Positions 7,699 to 16,607 of a stretch of DNA of 62,314 nt are shown piece after piece (positions within the stretch are counted from its first letter, which is position 1; the number at the start of each line of letters is the position of its first letter). Source of the DNA: an uncultured Clostridia bacterium. Lineage in GTDB: Bacteria; Bacillota; Clostridia; Oscillospirales; CAG-272. The translations under genes were made by a program, and so were the position numbers. The notes beneath the pieces were generated by a model, which was given only the letters and a program-made list of their open reading frames with translations, made no database searches and had not been told where the DNA came from. The DNA lies in NCBI GenBank assembly GCA_945929845.1, contig CAMEON010000001.1, positions 72,060 through 134,373 of the forward strand. The letters are read 5' to 3'.

Positions 7699-10062
7699 AT
7701 GGTTATGTGTGCCAGATGCCACAAGCGGGTCGCTGTGGTTTTCATAACGAAGATGGAGGGCGGAAAGCGAAGCAGTGAGGGTCTGTGCCTGAAGTGCGCC
7801 AGGGAAGCCGGGATGCCCGTGAACCAGGTGCTGGACGATATTGCCGAGAAGATGGGCGTGACGCCGGAGCAACTGGAGGATATGGAGGGTAGCGTGGAGG
7901 AAATGCTGACTCCCTCCGATGGGGATGACAAGGAGGATGGCGGCGCACCGGCCATTGACCTGCCCCGGGTGTTTGAAGATGTAGGAGAGGATGGCGAGGA
8001 GAAGGGAGACGGCCTGGCTTCCCTTTTCCGCAGTCTGCAAAAGGACGGGGGACGGGACGGCAAGGTGACTCCTGCCGACAAGGCACCGGGCGCTGGTGGC
8101 AATACCCGTACCCAGGGGCGGCGGGAGAAAAAACAGCTCAAGTATCTGAACAACTACTGCCGATGCCTGACCGGGGCGGCCCGGGATGGAAAGCTGGATC
8201 GCATCATCGGCCGGGAAAGGGAACTGGCCCGCATGACCCAGATCCTCTGTCGGCGGCAGAAGAACAATCCCTGCCTGATCGGCGAGCCCGGCGTAGGAAA
8301 GACCGCCATCGCCGAAGCCTTGGCTATCCGGATAGCCAAGGGGGATGTGCCCTACAAGCTGAAAAACAAGGAGATATACCTGGTGGATCTGACGGCACTG
8401 GTCGCCGGCACTCAGTTCCGGGGGCAGTTTGAACAGCGGATCATGGGCCTCCTGGAAGAGGTGAAGGCGGAGGGCAATGTGATACTTGTCATTGATGAGG
8501 TGCACAACATCGTGGGCACCGGACAGGCCGAGGGGGCGGTCAACGCCGCCAATATCCTGAAGCCGGCCCTGTCCCGGGGAGAGGTGCAGATCATCGGTGC
8601 CACCACGCTGACAGAGTACCGCAAGTATATCGAGAAGGATACAGCTCTGGAGCGGCGGTTCCAGCCGGTGATGGTGGAGGAGCCTTCCATCGGGGAATCC
8701 GTGGAAATGCTCAAGGGCATCAAGCACTACTATGAAGCCTTCCACCACATTACCATCCCGGACGGAGCACTGGTCAAGGCAGTGACTCTGTCGGAGCGGT
8801 ATATCACCGACCGCTACCTGCCGGACAAGGCCATCGACCTTCTGGATGAGGCGGCCTCTTACCTGTCTCTGTCCTCGGCTTCCCTGAATGAATCCTACGA
8901 GATCCGGGACGAACTGCTCACCCTCAAGGGACGGCGGGAGGCACTGGAAAACAGCCAGCAGGCCGCCGATGAGAAGGAAGAGCAGAAGAAGTACGAGGAG
9001 CTGGCCGGGATCAAGGCACGGGAGCTCCAGCTCACCGGCCGCCTGTCGGAAATTGAACCGGACTGTGAGAACATTACACTGACAGACTCAGACTTGGCTC
9101 ATGTGATCGAGGTGTGGACGGGCATTCCCGCAGATACCATCACAGAAAATGAGTTCGAGCGGGTGGACAAGCTGGAGGAACGGCTGAAAGCCCACATCAT
9201 CGGCCAGGACAAGGCCGTGTCGGCGGTGAGCCGGGCGGTCAAACGGAACCGGGCCGGGGTCAGCGCCAAGAGAAAGCCGGTGTCCTTCATCTTTGCCGGG
9301 CCTACCGGCGTGGGTAAGACAGAGCTGGTCAAACGGCTGGCAGACGACCTGTTCCATATGCCGGAGACGCTGATCCGGCTGGATATGTCGGAGTTCATGG
9401 AAAAGGAGTCGGTGTCCCGCCTGATCGGGTCGCCTCCCGGATATGTGGGCTACGACGACGCTGGGCAGTTGACAGAGAAGATCCGGCGCAAGCCATACTC
9501 GGTGGTGCTGTTCGATGAAATAGAGAAGGCCCACCCGGATGTGCTGAACATCCTGTTGCAGATCCTGGATGACGGCAGACTGACCGATGCCCACGGCAAG
9601 ACCGTGAATTTTGAGAATACCATCATAGTCATGACTACCAACGCAGGGTCGGAGCACCGCACCGCCTCCATCGGCTTCTCGGAAGAGGGAGTGGACGAGA
9701 GTGCCACCATGAAGGCACTCAAGAGTTTCCTGCGGCCGGAGTTCATCAACCGGGTGGATGAGGTGATCACCTTCCGCTCCCTGGCTGGGGGGGATTTTGC
9801 AGCCATTGCCCGCATCATGCTGGATGAGCTGGCCGGAGCACTGGCTGAGCGATCCCTGCACTTCACCTACACCGATGAAGCGGCGGAGAAGATCGCCGGG
9901 GAATCCTACTCCGAGACCTACGGAGCCAGGAATATGCGGCGGTACATCCAACGCCATGTGGAGGATCCGCTGGCGGAAGCCGTCATAGCTGACTATACCC
10001 ACACGCTGACCCAGGTGCGCCTGTGCGTGCAGGATGGCGCACTGACAGTCCTGACGCTCTGA
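7699..10062 (+). CDS. clpE: ClpE-type AAA+ unfoldase, Clp protease ATP-binding subunit
   Basis: 787 residues from the ATG at 7699, 11 bases after GGAG. An in-frame ATG six bases later is also possible, and the upstream in-frame ATG at 7660 lacks a ribosome site. The N-terminus has a four-cysteine zinc finger (C4, C7, C30, C33), the feature separating ClpE from ClpC, instead of the helical Clp-N repeat. A disordered acidic linker follows. The first AAA+ module has Walker A GEPGVGKT at about 195 and arginine-finger region DTALERRFQ. The second has GPTGVGKT at about 534. IGF at about 658-660 sits where the ClpP-docking loop lies, so it probably feeds ClpP. It unfolds damaged proteins in the cytoplasm. 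No mcsA, mcsB, ctsR or clpP is adjacent. Confidence 0.9.
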   Translation: MVMCARCHKRVAVVFITKMEGGKRSSEGLCLKCAREAGMPVNQVLDDIAEKMGVTPEQLEDMEGSVEEMLTPSDGDDKEDGGAPAIDLPRVFEDVGEDGEEKGDGLASLFRSLQKDGGRDGKVTPADKAPGAGGNTRTQGRREKKQLKYLNNYCRCLTGAARDGKLDRIIGRERELARMTQILCRRQKNNPCLIGEPGVGKTAIAEALAIRIAKGDVPYKLKNKEIYLVDLTALVAGTQFRGQFEQRIMGLLEEVKAEGNVILVIDEVHNIVGTGQAEGAVNAANILKPALSRGEVQIIGATTLTEYRKYIEKDTALERRFQPVMVEEPSIGESVEMLKGIKHYYEAFHHITIPDGALVKAVTLSERYITDRYLPDKAIDLLDEAASYLSLSSASLNESYEIRDELLTLKGRREALENSQQAADEKEEQKKYEELAGIKARELQLTGRLSEIEPDCENITLTDSDLAHVIEVWTGIPADTITENEFERVDKLEERLKAHIIGQDKAVSAVSRAVKRNRAGVSAKRKPVSFIFAGPTGVGKTELVKRLADDLFHMPETLIRLDMSEFMEKESVSRLIGSPPGYVGYDDAGQLTEKIRRKPYSVVLFDEIEKAHPDVLNILLQILDDGRLTDAHGKTVNFENTIIVMTTNAGSEHRTASIGFSEEGVDESATMKALKSFLRPEFINRVDEVITFRSLAGGDFAAIARIMLDELAGALAERSLHFTYTDEAAEKIAGESYSETYGARNMRRYIQRHVEDPLAEAVIADYTHTLTQVRLCVQDGALTVLTL

Positions 10063-10095
10063 TTTTCAGAAAAAAGATTGTATCATCAAATAAAG

Positions 10096-10123
10096 CGGGC
10101 ACCCACAGGAGAGCGGGTGCCCG
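10096..10123. other. 9-bp hairpin between the ClpE-type gene and the repeat element
   Basis: CGGGCACCC and GGGTGCCCG form a perfect 9-bp stem with a 10-base loop, 34 bases after the stop codon at 10062. The plus-strand 3' side has no U-run (only GAATTTA), so it may stabilise the mRNA 3' end or terminate weakly. Confidence 0.5.
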
Positions 10124-10128
10124 GAATT

Positions 10129-10293
10129 TAGGAACCGCTGATTGATTCGGCGGCACATCTTCGGCACATCTTTTCCCGCCTGCTTCTTGCCGAAAAACTC
10201 GATGTACATCCAGTACATCTTGCGTTTTTCGCAATCGCAGACGAAAAAATCTGTACCGAATCTGCACCACCTCATTCAATCAGCGTTTCCTTA
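10129..10293. repeat. 165-bp inverted-repeat element (family B, copy 1)
   Basis: The ends TAGGAACCGCTGATTGA and TCAATCAGCGTTTCCTTA are inverted repeats with few mismatches. The interior, read on the minus strand, matches the segment at 46338-46447 over roughly 100 bases, for example GATTGCGAAAAA, TTTTTCGG and AAAAGATGT blocks in the same order. No transposase is present. It separates the ClpE-type and P-type-ATPase-like genes and ends directly at the latter's ribosome site. A minus-strand frame through it encodes a short peptide (CDCEK...FFGKKQAGKDVP) that is also recognisable in the other copy. Confidence 0.7.
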
Positions 10294-10311
10294 GGAAAGG
10301 AGGATTCCGCC

Positions 10312-13212
10312 ATGCCGCAGGAAAGATTCCGGGATCTGTTCCGCCACCATCGTACCGGGGGACAGTCCCGGTCAGGGGATGAAACGGCAACCCGGCGCAG
10401 GACAGTCCGGCTCAATCCCGCCATTGCCGGAATTGAAGAGCTGACCGGGGCACTTGGCACGGATCCCGAAGCAGGCCTTTCCCCCAAGGAGGCCGCCAAG
10501 CGACTGCGCCGAGCCAGCCTTCAGGGAAAGAAGCCGCTCTTTGCCACCACGGGGATGACACCCTCCGCCTGTATCAAAAAGCTGTGCCGGGAGCCGATCC
10601 TGTGGTTGTTCCTGGCTGTATGCATCAGCGCCCTGTTCTTTGACCGGGTGGCACTGGGGCTGGCCTGTGCGGGACTTGTGCTGGTGCACGGGGCGGTATG
10701 CGTTTTCTGCCTTTACCGGGCCACTCTCATCGACCAGGCCATGCAGACAGGGGATAATCCCCTTTGCCGGGTGGTACGGAGTGGGCATATCCAACGCCTG
10801 TCGTCGGACGGTGTGGTCAGGGGGGACATCCTTCTGCTGTATGCGGGGGATACAGTGCCGGCGGATGGACGCATCCTGTCTGCATCCCCTGATTTTTCCG
10901 TGACGGAACGGGAACTGGAAGGCAACGCCGCCCTGAGCCGCCCGGTGCGCCTTTCCAAGGATCTGAATGCAAAGGTAAAGCCGGAGGGGCGGTTCCTCCA
11001 TTCCCCGCCCAATATGGTGTTCGCAGGCGGCGTGGTGGAATCCGGGCAGGCCCGGGTACTGGCGGTGGCTGTCGGTCTGGATACCCATCTGGGGGGGCTT
11101 TGTGGCGGTCTTGCACCGACGCATCCGTCAAAGCCCACCGGCGGCTACAGGAAGGCCAAGAAGATCTTGGATATTGGCAACCTGGCCCTGCTGGTGGCTG
11201 TCATTCCGGCGGTGGGTATTGGGATATTGACCCTGGGCGGTACCTATGACCTTTTGGATCTGGTGATGTCCGCTCTGTCCCTGTGCGTGACCGGGCTGAC
11301 CAGTCACACCCTGGCGCTGGGTCTGCACGCAGGAGCCTCCCTGCGGGATGCGGCGGCCACCGACCGGGACACGGAAAGCACCGCCGACATCAAGACCTCC
11401 GCCACCCTGGAGCAGTTGAACCGCATGGATGAGCTGATCTTGGTGGGGACAGCCGCCCTTCATGACGGGGTCTGCCATCCGGAGACGCTGACCGTCGGGA
11501 ACCGCACCTATGACTGCGCCCGCCCCGAGGCGGACGAGATGGCCGGTGGCTTTGCGGAGGGGGCATACCTGACCATGACGGGGCTGGCATCCCTGACGGA
11601 CAGCACCAGGGAAGAGAGTCTGTCGGTGCCGGAGACCGTGTCCCTGCAACAGCTGCAGTCCGTCCTCGGCGCAGTGTGCGACTGGGCGGAGATGGACACC
11701 GAGGCGGTACGCCTGCGGGTGGATTCCATCACCGTGATCTCTGAGGCCGGGGATAAGTCGTCGGGGGATGGGCTTGCCGGATGGAGCGTGCGTGTGGTAT
11801 GGAAGCGAGGGACTACAGTTACCTATCGCCTGACAGAAGATGGGGAGGCGGTGGCCTTATGCACCCTGATGCCGGACGGGCAAAGGTATCGCCTGATGGA
11901 AACGGCGGATCGGGATGCCCTCCTGACTGCGGCCCGCAAGGCCCGGCTGACCGGGTACCGGGTTTGTTTCCTGCTGTCCCGCCGGGATGGGCAGCATTGC
12001 GCCGAGGGCATGATCGCCTATGCGCCCCACACCTGCCGCAAGACCCAGGGTACCGTCAAGGCACTGGAGGCCGCAGGCATCCGTGTCACCGCCTTTCTGA
12101 GGACAATATCCGATGAGAACACCCGGGTGCTGTCGGAGTGCGGGCTGACCGAGACTGCACCGTCCGATCGCCCGGAGCAAGGCCGTGTCCGCCGCCCCGC
12201 CGCCGAGTTGCGGGAGGGAGGCATCCGGGCTTTTGAGGGTTGCGACACGGCCTACATCCTGGACTACATCGTCACCCGCCGGAACCAGGGAGCGGTGGTG
12301 GGCGTGTTGTCCGTCGAGCGGGAGGATCTGCGGATGCTGGGCAATGCGGATATTGCCATCACCTGCGCCCCTGGGCTGTATGCGATCTCCAGGGAAAGCG
12401 GAACCCCCCTGTCCCCGGTTCGTTTGCCCCCCGATGGGTACACCGGCCCGGACGGAACGCCGGACAGTGCCTGTGCCGCTGACCTGAGCCGCCGCCGGGC
12501 GGATGTCTTGGTGCGGCGGGTGCGTGGAGACGGCGGGGGGGTGATGGGAGTCAGGCAGGCACTCCTGGCCGCCGACCGGTACCGCAACAGCAGCCGAAGC
12601 CTTACGCGGTTCCTGCTGGTTTCCCATATCCTGCGCCTGCTCTTCCTGCTGGTTCCGCTGTGCGCCGGGCTTTCGCTGGTAGAGGCACCCATGCTGCTCC
12701 TGTCCGGCCTTGCGGTGGATCTTGCCGCCGCACTCTCACTGGCCTGCCCGGATGTTCCGGCGGAGCTGACCTCCAGGAAGGCCGGGGCAGTCACTGTGTT
12801 TGATAAGTTTCCCCGGGCATTCCGAGCCGAGTGTGTAGCCGCTGTGCTGTCCGCTGTGACCCCCTGGATCATTGCCTGGGGCGGCTCGGCCATGTCCGTG
12901 AAATTCGGAATGCCCAGGATAGGGATCTACGGCTTCCTGTCCCTCCTGTGCATCCAGATGACAGCTTTTGCCGCTGACCGGGTGCTTTTGCGGCGGACAC
13001 GACTGGGGCTGTTATTCCCGGTGGCTCTGCTTTGCCTGTGGCTGGGTTCGCTGGCCGTTGCTCTCGGCGGGGGTCTGAGACCGATGTGGGCTATGATCTT
13101 TCCGCTGGCGGGCAGTGCGGTGTATGCCGTAGCCCTGGCCGTTGGCCGGGCGGTGGAAAAGGGAAGGGAAAAGCACCGCCTCCGGACGGAAGCATCGTCC
13201 CAGGGGCAGTAA
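10312..13212 (+). CDS. degenerate P-type ATPase homologue, probably catalytically inactive
   Basis: 966 residues after an AAAGGAGG site. The P-type (calcium/cation, P2-like) architecture is recognisable. There is an N-terminal helical segment (SPKEAAKRLRR), a first membrane pair, and an actuator-like domain with GDTVPADGR at about 179. A second membrane pair, a large cytoplasmic domain and a C-terminal membrane bundle with SRSLTRFLLVSHILRL follow. All catalytic signatures are lost. TGES reads LEGNA. The phospho-acceptor DKTGT site at about 376 reads VGTAAL. The TGD motif reads FLRT. GDGxND near 665 reads GVLSVERED. Hence ATP-driven transport by the usual cycle is not expected. It may be a structural or regulatory membrane protein. 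Length is near that of active relatives and the frame is intact, so it is not an ordinary pseudogene. Confidence 0.8.
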   Translation: MPQERFRDLFRHHRTGGQSRSGDETATRRRTVRLNPAIAGIEELTGALGTDPEAGLSPKEAAKRLRRASLQGKKPLFATTGMTPSACIKKLCREPILWLFLAVCISALFFDRVALGLACAGLVLVHGAVCVFCLYRATLIDQAMQTGDNPLCRVVRSGHIQRLSSDGVVRGDILLLYAGDTVPADGRILSASPDFSVTERELEGNAALSRPVRLSKDLNAKVKPEGRFLHSPPNMVFAGGVVESGQARVLAVAVGLDTHLGGLCGGLAPTHPSKPTGGYRKAKKILDIGNLALLVAVIPAVGIGILTLGGTYDLLDLVMSALSLCVTGLTSHTLALGLHAGASLRDAAATDRDTESTADIKTSATLEQLNRMDELILVGTAALHDGVCHPETLTVGNRTYDCARPEADEMAGGFAEGAYLTMTGLASLTDSTREESLSVPETVSLQQLQSVLGAVCDWAEMDTEAVRLRVDSITVISEAGDKSSGDGLAGWSVRVVWKRGTTVTYRLTEDGEAVALCTLMPDGQRYRLMETADRDALLTAARKARLTGYRVCFLLSRRDGQHCAEGMIAYAPHTCRKTQGTVKALEAAGIRVTAFLRTISDENTRVLSECGLTETAPSDRPEQGRVRRPAAELREGGIRAFEGCDTAYILDYIVTRRNQGAVVGVLSVEREDLRMLGNADIAITCAPGLYAISRESGTPLSPVRLPPDGYTGPDGTPDSACAADLSRRRADVLVRRVRGDGGGVMGVRQALLAADRYRNSSRSLTRFLLVSHILRLLFLLVPLCAGLSLVEAPMLLLSGLAVDLAAALSLACPDVPAELTSRKAGAVTVFDKFPRAFRAECVAAVLSAVTPWIIAWGGSAMSVKFGMPRIGIYGFLSLLCIQMTAFAADRVLLRRTRLGLLFPVALLCLWLGSLAVALGGGLRPMWAMIFPLAGSAVYAVALAVGRAVEKGREKHRLRTEASSQGQ

Positions 13213-13310
13213 ACAGTCACTTGCGCAAAGCCACACCATGCATCATCCTGCTTTTTGACTCATATACTGTAGACGAGACAGTTGGGGTTGCGGTTGATGG
13301 AGGTGAGAGA

Positions 13311-13595
13311 ATGAGGATCATAAACACCGACGAACTGTTCCGCATGGAGGTCATCAATCTGTGCGACGGTGCCCGTCTGGGTTGCCCGGAGGCGTTGGAA
13401 ATAGATACAGAATGTGCGGCGGTCACAGCCTTGCTGATCCCCTGTGACCGGGGGCTGGCGGGGTTTTTGCCCTTCGGACGGCGGGATGTCTGGCGGATCC
13501 CCTGGTGCAAGATCGAGTGTGTCGGAGAGGACACCCTGCTGATACGCCTGAACTCCGGCGAGATGGCCGGCTGCTGCCAGAAAATGAGGAAGTAA
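13311..13595 (+). CDS. YlmC/YmxH family protein (PRC-barrel type)
   Basis: 94 residues. The open frame extends back into the preceding gene, but the ATG at 13311 follows GGAGGTGAG by 4-5 bases and starts with the family's conserved MRI-x-TDEL..MEVINL-x-DG-x-RLG. The remainder (FLPFGRR...RIPWCKIECVGEDTLLIRL) also fits YlmC/YmxH proteins, small PRC-barrel proteins widespread in endospore-forming Bacillota. YlmC/YmxH is linked with sporulation, without a defined biochemical role. The protein ends with CCQKMRK. It lies 98 bases after the P-type-ATPase-like gene and is followed by a terminator, so it may share that transcript. Confidence 0.88.
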   Translation: MRIINTDELFRMEVINLCDGARLGCPEALEIDTECAAVTALLIPCDRGLAGFLPFGRRDVWRIPWCKIECVGEDTLLIRLNSGEMAGCCQKMRK

Positions 13596-13690
13596 ACATA
13601 AAGGCATCGGGATGCTCGGCGGAGACATCCCGTGTGTGTCCCGGATCGGTACGCTTAAACAATGTAAACAATTTGTAAACAAATAAGGAA

Positions 13691-13754
13691 CCCCTTGCGA
13701 AAAAGGAGAATATATGGTATAATCTCCTTGTCTGCGCAAGGGGCTTTTCTTTTG
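13691..13754 (+). terminator. terminator of the ylmC transcript, overlapping the rpsB promoter
   Basis: CCCCTTGCG (13691-13699) and CGCAAGGGG (13735-13743) form a perfect 9-bp stem followed by CTTTTCTTTT. The loop of about 35 bases contains the -35 spacer and -10 of the rpsB promoter, so only transcripts from upstream carry both arms. Confidence 0.75.
13695..13723 (+). promoter_or_regulatory. rpsB-tsf promoter
   Basis: TTGCGA, 17 bases, TATAAT preceded by TGG. The -35 lies inside the left arm of the upstream terminator stem. The transcript would carry a leader of about 130 bases before rpsB, in which I see only a small CTGCCTTGAGGCAG hairpin. Confidence 0.85.
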
Positions 13755-13863
13755 TGCGGCAAAAATACACACACAGGTCAGTCGGCCCGCTCGGTGTTCT
13801 GCCTTGAGGCAGGATCGGCGTGCAAGTGTTCCTGTGGTGGAAAAACCGAAGGAGGACATGGAA

Positions 13864-14625
13864 ATGTCTATTATCACCATCAAGCAGTTGCTGGAAGCCG
13901 GTGTGCATTTCGGCCACCATACCAGACGCTGGAACCCCAAGATGCAGGAGTACATCTTCACAGAGAGAAACGGCATCTACATCATCGACCTGCAGAAGAC
14001 GGTCAAGAAGTTTGAGGAAGCCTACAACTTCGTCCGTGATCTGTCTGCCCAGGGCGGCACCCTCTTGTTCGTCGGCACCAAGAAGCAGGCGGCAGAGGCC
14101 ATCAAGGAAGAGGCCGAGCGTTGCGGTATGTACTATGTGAATGTCCGTTGGCCCGGCGGTATGATGACCAACTTCAAGACCATCAAGCGTTCCATCAACC
14201 GTCTGAACACCCTGAACAAGATGCAGGAGGACGGTACCTTTGATCTGCTTCCCAAGAAGGAAGTGGCCAGCAAGCAGAAGGAGATCTTCGACCTGGAGAA
14301 GAACCTGGGCGGTATCAAGACCATGGAGAGACTGCCTGACGCCATCTTCATCGTTGACCCCCACAAGGAGCACATCGCTGTGCTGGAGGCAAAGAAGCTG
14401 GGTATTCCCGTGATCGCCATCGTGGATACCAACTGCGACCCGGACGATGCCGACTATGTCATCCCCGGCAACGATGACGCTATCCGTGCCATCAAGCTGA
14501 TTTCCTCTGTCATGGCTGACGCTGTCATCGAGGGAAGACAGGGCGAGCAGACCACCGAGGCTCCCGCCGCCGAGGAGAGCGCAGAAGCACCCGCCGCAGA
14601 CGCAGGGGCTGTCGAGGCTGAATAA
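13864..14625 (+). CDS. rpsB: 30S ribosomal protein S2
   Basis: 253 residues. The start at 13864 is 8 bases after GGAGG. The ATG six bases earlier is too close to it. The start [18 protein letters not shown] and the segment RWNPKM-x-YIF are textbook S2, as are [19 protein letters not shown] and [19 protein letters not shown]. The last 25 residues form an Ala/Glu-rich acidic tail common in Clostridia. S2 joins the small subunit late, at the head-body junction near the mRNA exit. It is paired with tsf, 88 bases downstream, as in most bacteria. Transcription from the promoter at 13695. Confidence 0.98.
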   Translation: MSIITIKQLLEAGVHFGHHTRRWNPKMQEYIFTERNGIYIIDLQKTVKKFEEAYNFVRDLSAQGGTLLFVGTKKQAAEAIKEEAERCGMYYVNVRWPGGMMTNFKTIKRSINRLNTLNKMQEDGTFDLLPKKEVASKQKEIFDLEKNLGGIKTMERLPDAIFIVDPHKEHIAVLEAKKLGIPVIAIVDTNCDPDDADYVIPGNDDAIRAIKLISSVMADAVIEGRQGEQTTEAPAAEESAEAPAADAGAVEAE

Positions 14626-14713
14626 TTCCTGACATACTGAGCCCGGCCGCACCCAGGCATCACACCGGTGCCCGCCGGGCATAAAATTGAGAAGAAAAGG
14701 AAAGGTAAATACA

Positions 14714-15643
14714 ATGGCTGTTATTACTGCAAAAGATGTGGCCGCCCTGCGGGCAAAGACCGGTATCGGCATGATGGAGTGCAAGAAGGCACTGGTCGAG
14801 GCGGACGGCGACATGGATGCCGCTGTCAAGATCCTCCGGGAGAAGGGCGAGCTGAAGGCGCAGTCCAAGATCGCCAACCGCATTGCCGCTGACGGTATCG
14901 TGGACATTATGAAGGAGAACGGCGTGACCGCCATGATCGAGGTCAACTCCGAGACCGACTTCGTTGCCAAGAACGATATGTTCAAGTCCTTCGTCAAGGA
15001 TCTGCTCAAGACCATCATTCAGACCAAGCCCGCCGATGTGGAGGCTCTGATGGCCGCTCCCTATGTGGACGGCAGTTGCACCGTGGAGGAGAAGCTGAAG
15101 GAGCAGATCTTCAAGATCGGCGAGAAGTTGTCCATCCGCCGCTTCGCCGTGGTGGAGGGCGAGACCAGCACCTATATTCATGGCATGGGCGCTATCGGCG
15201 TCATCGTCAAGTTCGACACCGATGTGGCCGACAAGGAGGGCTTCGCCGAGTTCGCAAAGAACATTGCCCTGCAGGTCGGCGCATACTCTACCCCCTATGT
15301 GACCCGTGAGGAAGTGCCCGCTTCCGTGCTGGATTCCGAGAAGTCCATCCTGAAGGCTCAGATCGAGAACGATCCCGCCATGGCCAAGAAGCCGGATGCC
15401 ATCAAGGAGAAGATGGTGGAGGGCCGCCTGGGCAAGTTCTATGAGAACAACTGCCTGCTGGATATGGCCTATGTCAAGGAAGACGACATGAAGGTCGGCA
15501 AGTATGTGGAGAAGACCGCTAAGGAACTGGGCGGAAAGATCACCATCGCCGCCATCTACCGTTTCGAGAAGGGCGAGGGCATCCAGAAGAAGGAAGAGGA
15601 CTTTGCCGCTGAGATCGAAAAGCTGGCTGGCGGTAACAAGTAA
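14714..15643 (+). CDS. tsf: translation elongation factor Ts
   Basis: 309 residues. The start at 14714 follows GGAAAGG. It opens with MAVITAKDVAALRAKTGIGMM-ECKKAL, the conserved UBA-like N-terminal domain that contacts EF-Tu. It then has the core motif TDFVAKND (about 83-90) that inserts beside the EF-Tu nucleotide site and drives GDP release. Two core subdomains follow, with the C-terminal helix near RFEKGEGIQKKEEDFAAE. Normal length for the family. It is the second gene of the rpsB operon, and a hairpin follows the stop. Confidence 0.98.
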   Translation: MAVITAKDVAALRAKTGIGMMECKKALVEADGDMDAAVKILREKGELKAQSKIANRIAADGIVDIMKENGVTAMIEVNSETDFVAKNDMFKSFVKDLLKTIIQTKPADVEALMAAPYVDGSCTVEEKLKEQIFKIGEKLSIRRFAVVEGETSTYIHGMGAIGVIVKFDTDVADKEGFAEFAKNIALQVGAYSTPYVTREEVPASVLDSEKSILKAQIENDPAMAKKPDAIKEKMVEGRLGKFYENNCLLDMAYVKEDDMKVGKYVEKTAKELGGKITIAAIYRFEKGEGIQKKEEDFAAEIEKLAGGNK

Positions 15644-15663
15644 TCAGAATCATACACCGTTTC

Positions 15664-15700
15664 CGGGAGGAAGTATCCGTATGGATGCTCCTCCCGTTTC
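15664..15700. terminator. shared hairpin between convergent tsf and amidase genes
   Basis: CGGGAGG..ATCC-GTAT-GGAT..CCTCCCG forms a long stem with short internal loops. GTTTCTG follows on plus and GGAAACGG on minus, so the U-runs are poor. It sits 20 bases after tsf and 5 bases after the end of the convergent amidase gene. Confidence 0.6.
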
Positions 15701-15704
15701 TGTA

Positions 15705-16544
15705 TCACGCCGTTCCACCTCCGATGCTTTCCATGACCCCCGTGAAGATCACAAAAGCAAGAGACTTCTGGTAGGCTTCCGTGCCCAGCTTTTCCGCTTC
15801 CTCCGGGTTGGAGAGGAAGCCGCCCTCCACAAGGATGGCCGGGGTGTCCAGATTGTGGAGCAGGTAGATGTTGTCGCCGGCCGCCTTGATGCGCCGCTTG
15901 TTGTTGCTGTCCAGCCAAAGCCCCCGGGTCTGAACAGCGGCGGCCAACTCCTGGGAGCGGGGATCGCCCGGCGCATACCATACCTGCATCCCGCTGTACT
16001 GGGTCTGCGGGAAGGCATTCATGTGGATGGATAAAAAGAGACTGTCCGGTACCGAACGGGCAACAGTCAGCCGGGCGGCCAGATCCAGCACCTTCTTCCG
16101 CCCCTGGTAGTTGACTGAACGGTCGTAGAGAAGGATGTCCTCCGTGCGGGTCATGACCACAGGAACACCCGCCGCCTCAAACAGATCCCGCAGGTACAGT
16201 GACACTGACAGATTCACATCCTTTTCATACAGTCCGGCCTTGCTTTGGGCACCGCCATCCTCTCCGCCATGGCCCGGATCCATCACCACCCGGAGGATGG
16301 GGCGCACTGCCTGTTGTGTGTCTCCTCCTCCGGAGGGAATGGCTTGCTCTGCGGAGGCAAGCAGACCTGCGGTGGCAGGGTCAGAAAACAGGCTTCCCGA
16401 CGGAGTTTTTCCGCCTGCCGCAAAGCCGGTCAGCCACAGGGAGACCAGGCAGAGCAGGGCAGTGAACAGGAAGATCAAAAGGACAACCCCCACCGCTGAC
16501 CGGCGGGGGAAGGACTTACGGTCTGTGGACGGCGTGTTTGTCAT
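15705..16544 (-). CDS. N-acetylmuramoyl-L-alanine amidase (Amidase_3), CwlD-like
   Basis: 279 residues. The start at 16544 follows AAGGAGG. The frame continues upstream but lacks a ribosome site there. A single membrane helix at about 15-38 anchors the protein. After a linker comes the zinc amidase domain. VVMDPGHGGEDGGA carries the first His, LYEKDVNLSVSLYLRDL carries the conserved Glu, and LFLSIHMNAF carries the second His. ILVEGGFLSNPEEAEKL carries the catalytic Glu. The enzyme cuts the amide between MurNAc and the stem peptide. Architecture (short N-terminal anchor, one Amidase_3 domain, no binding repeats) fits CwlD of sporulating Bacillota, which starts muramic-lactam formation in spore cortex. 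Vegetative amidases look similar, so no symbol is given. Confidence 0.88.
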   Translation of the reverse strand: MTNTPSTDRKSFPRRSAVGVVLLIFLFTALLCLVSLWLTGFAAGGKTPSGSLFSDPATAGLLASAEQAIPSGGGDTQQAVRPILRVVMDPGHGGEDGGAQSKAGLYEKDVNLSVSLYLRDLFEAAGVPVVMTRTEDILLYDRSVNYQGRKKVLDLAARLTVARSVPDSLFLSIHMNAFPQTQYSGMQVWYAPGDPRSQELAAAVQTRGLWLDSNNKRRIKAAGDNIYLLHNLDTPAILVEGGFLSNPEEAEKLGTEAYQKSLAFVIFTGVMESIGGGTA

Positions 16545-16607
16545 AGGAGCCTCCTTGCAGGGACGATTCTGGTGTACTATATGCAAGCCCTCGGAATTTA
16601 TGAATGG

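Noticed and set aside
7428-8153. Minus-strand open frame across the mobile element and the ClpE start
   Set aside because: It reads through the inverted-repeat element and antisense to a well-supported gene, with no ribosome site.
10066-10275. Small minus-strand protein gene of 69 codons
   Set aside because: It lies inside the family B repeat and lacks a ribosome site. Kept only as an observation about the repeat's ancestry.
13730-13863. Possible autoregulatory S2 leader RNA
   Set aside because: The leader has only one short hairpin, and no known S2-leader consensus could be matched by eye.
13423-15018. Minus-strand open frame of 531 codons
   Set aside because: It covers rpsB and tsf, whose plus-strand products are unmistakable.
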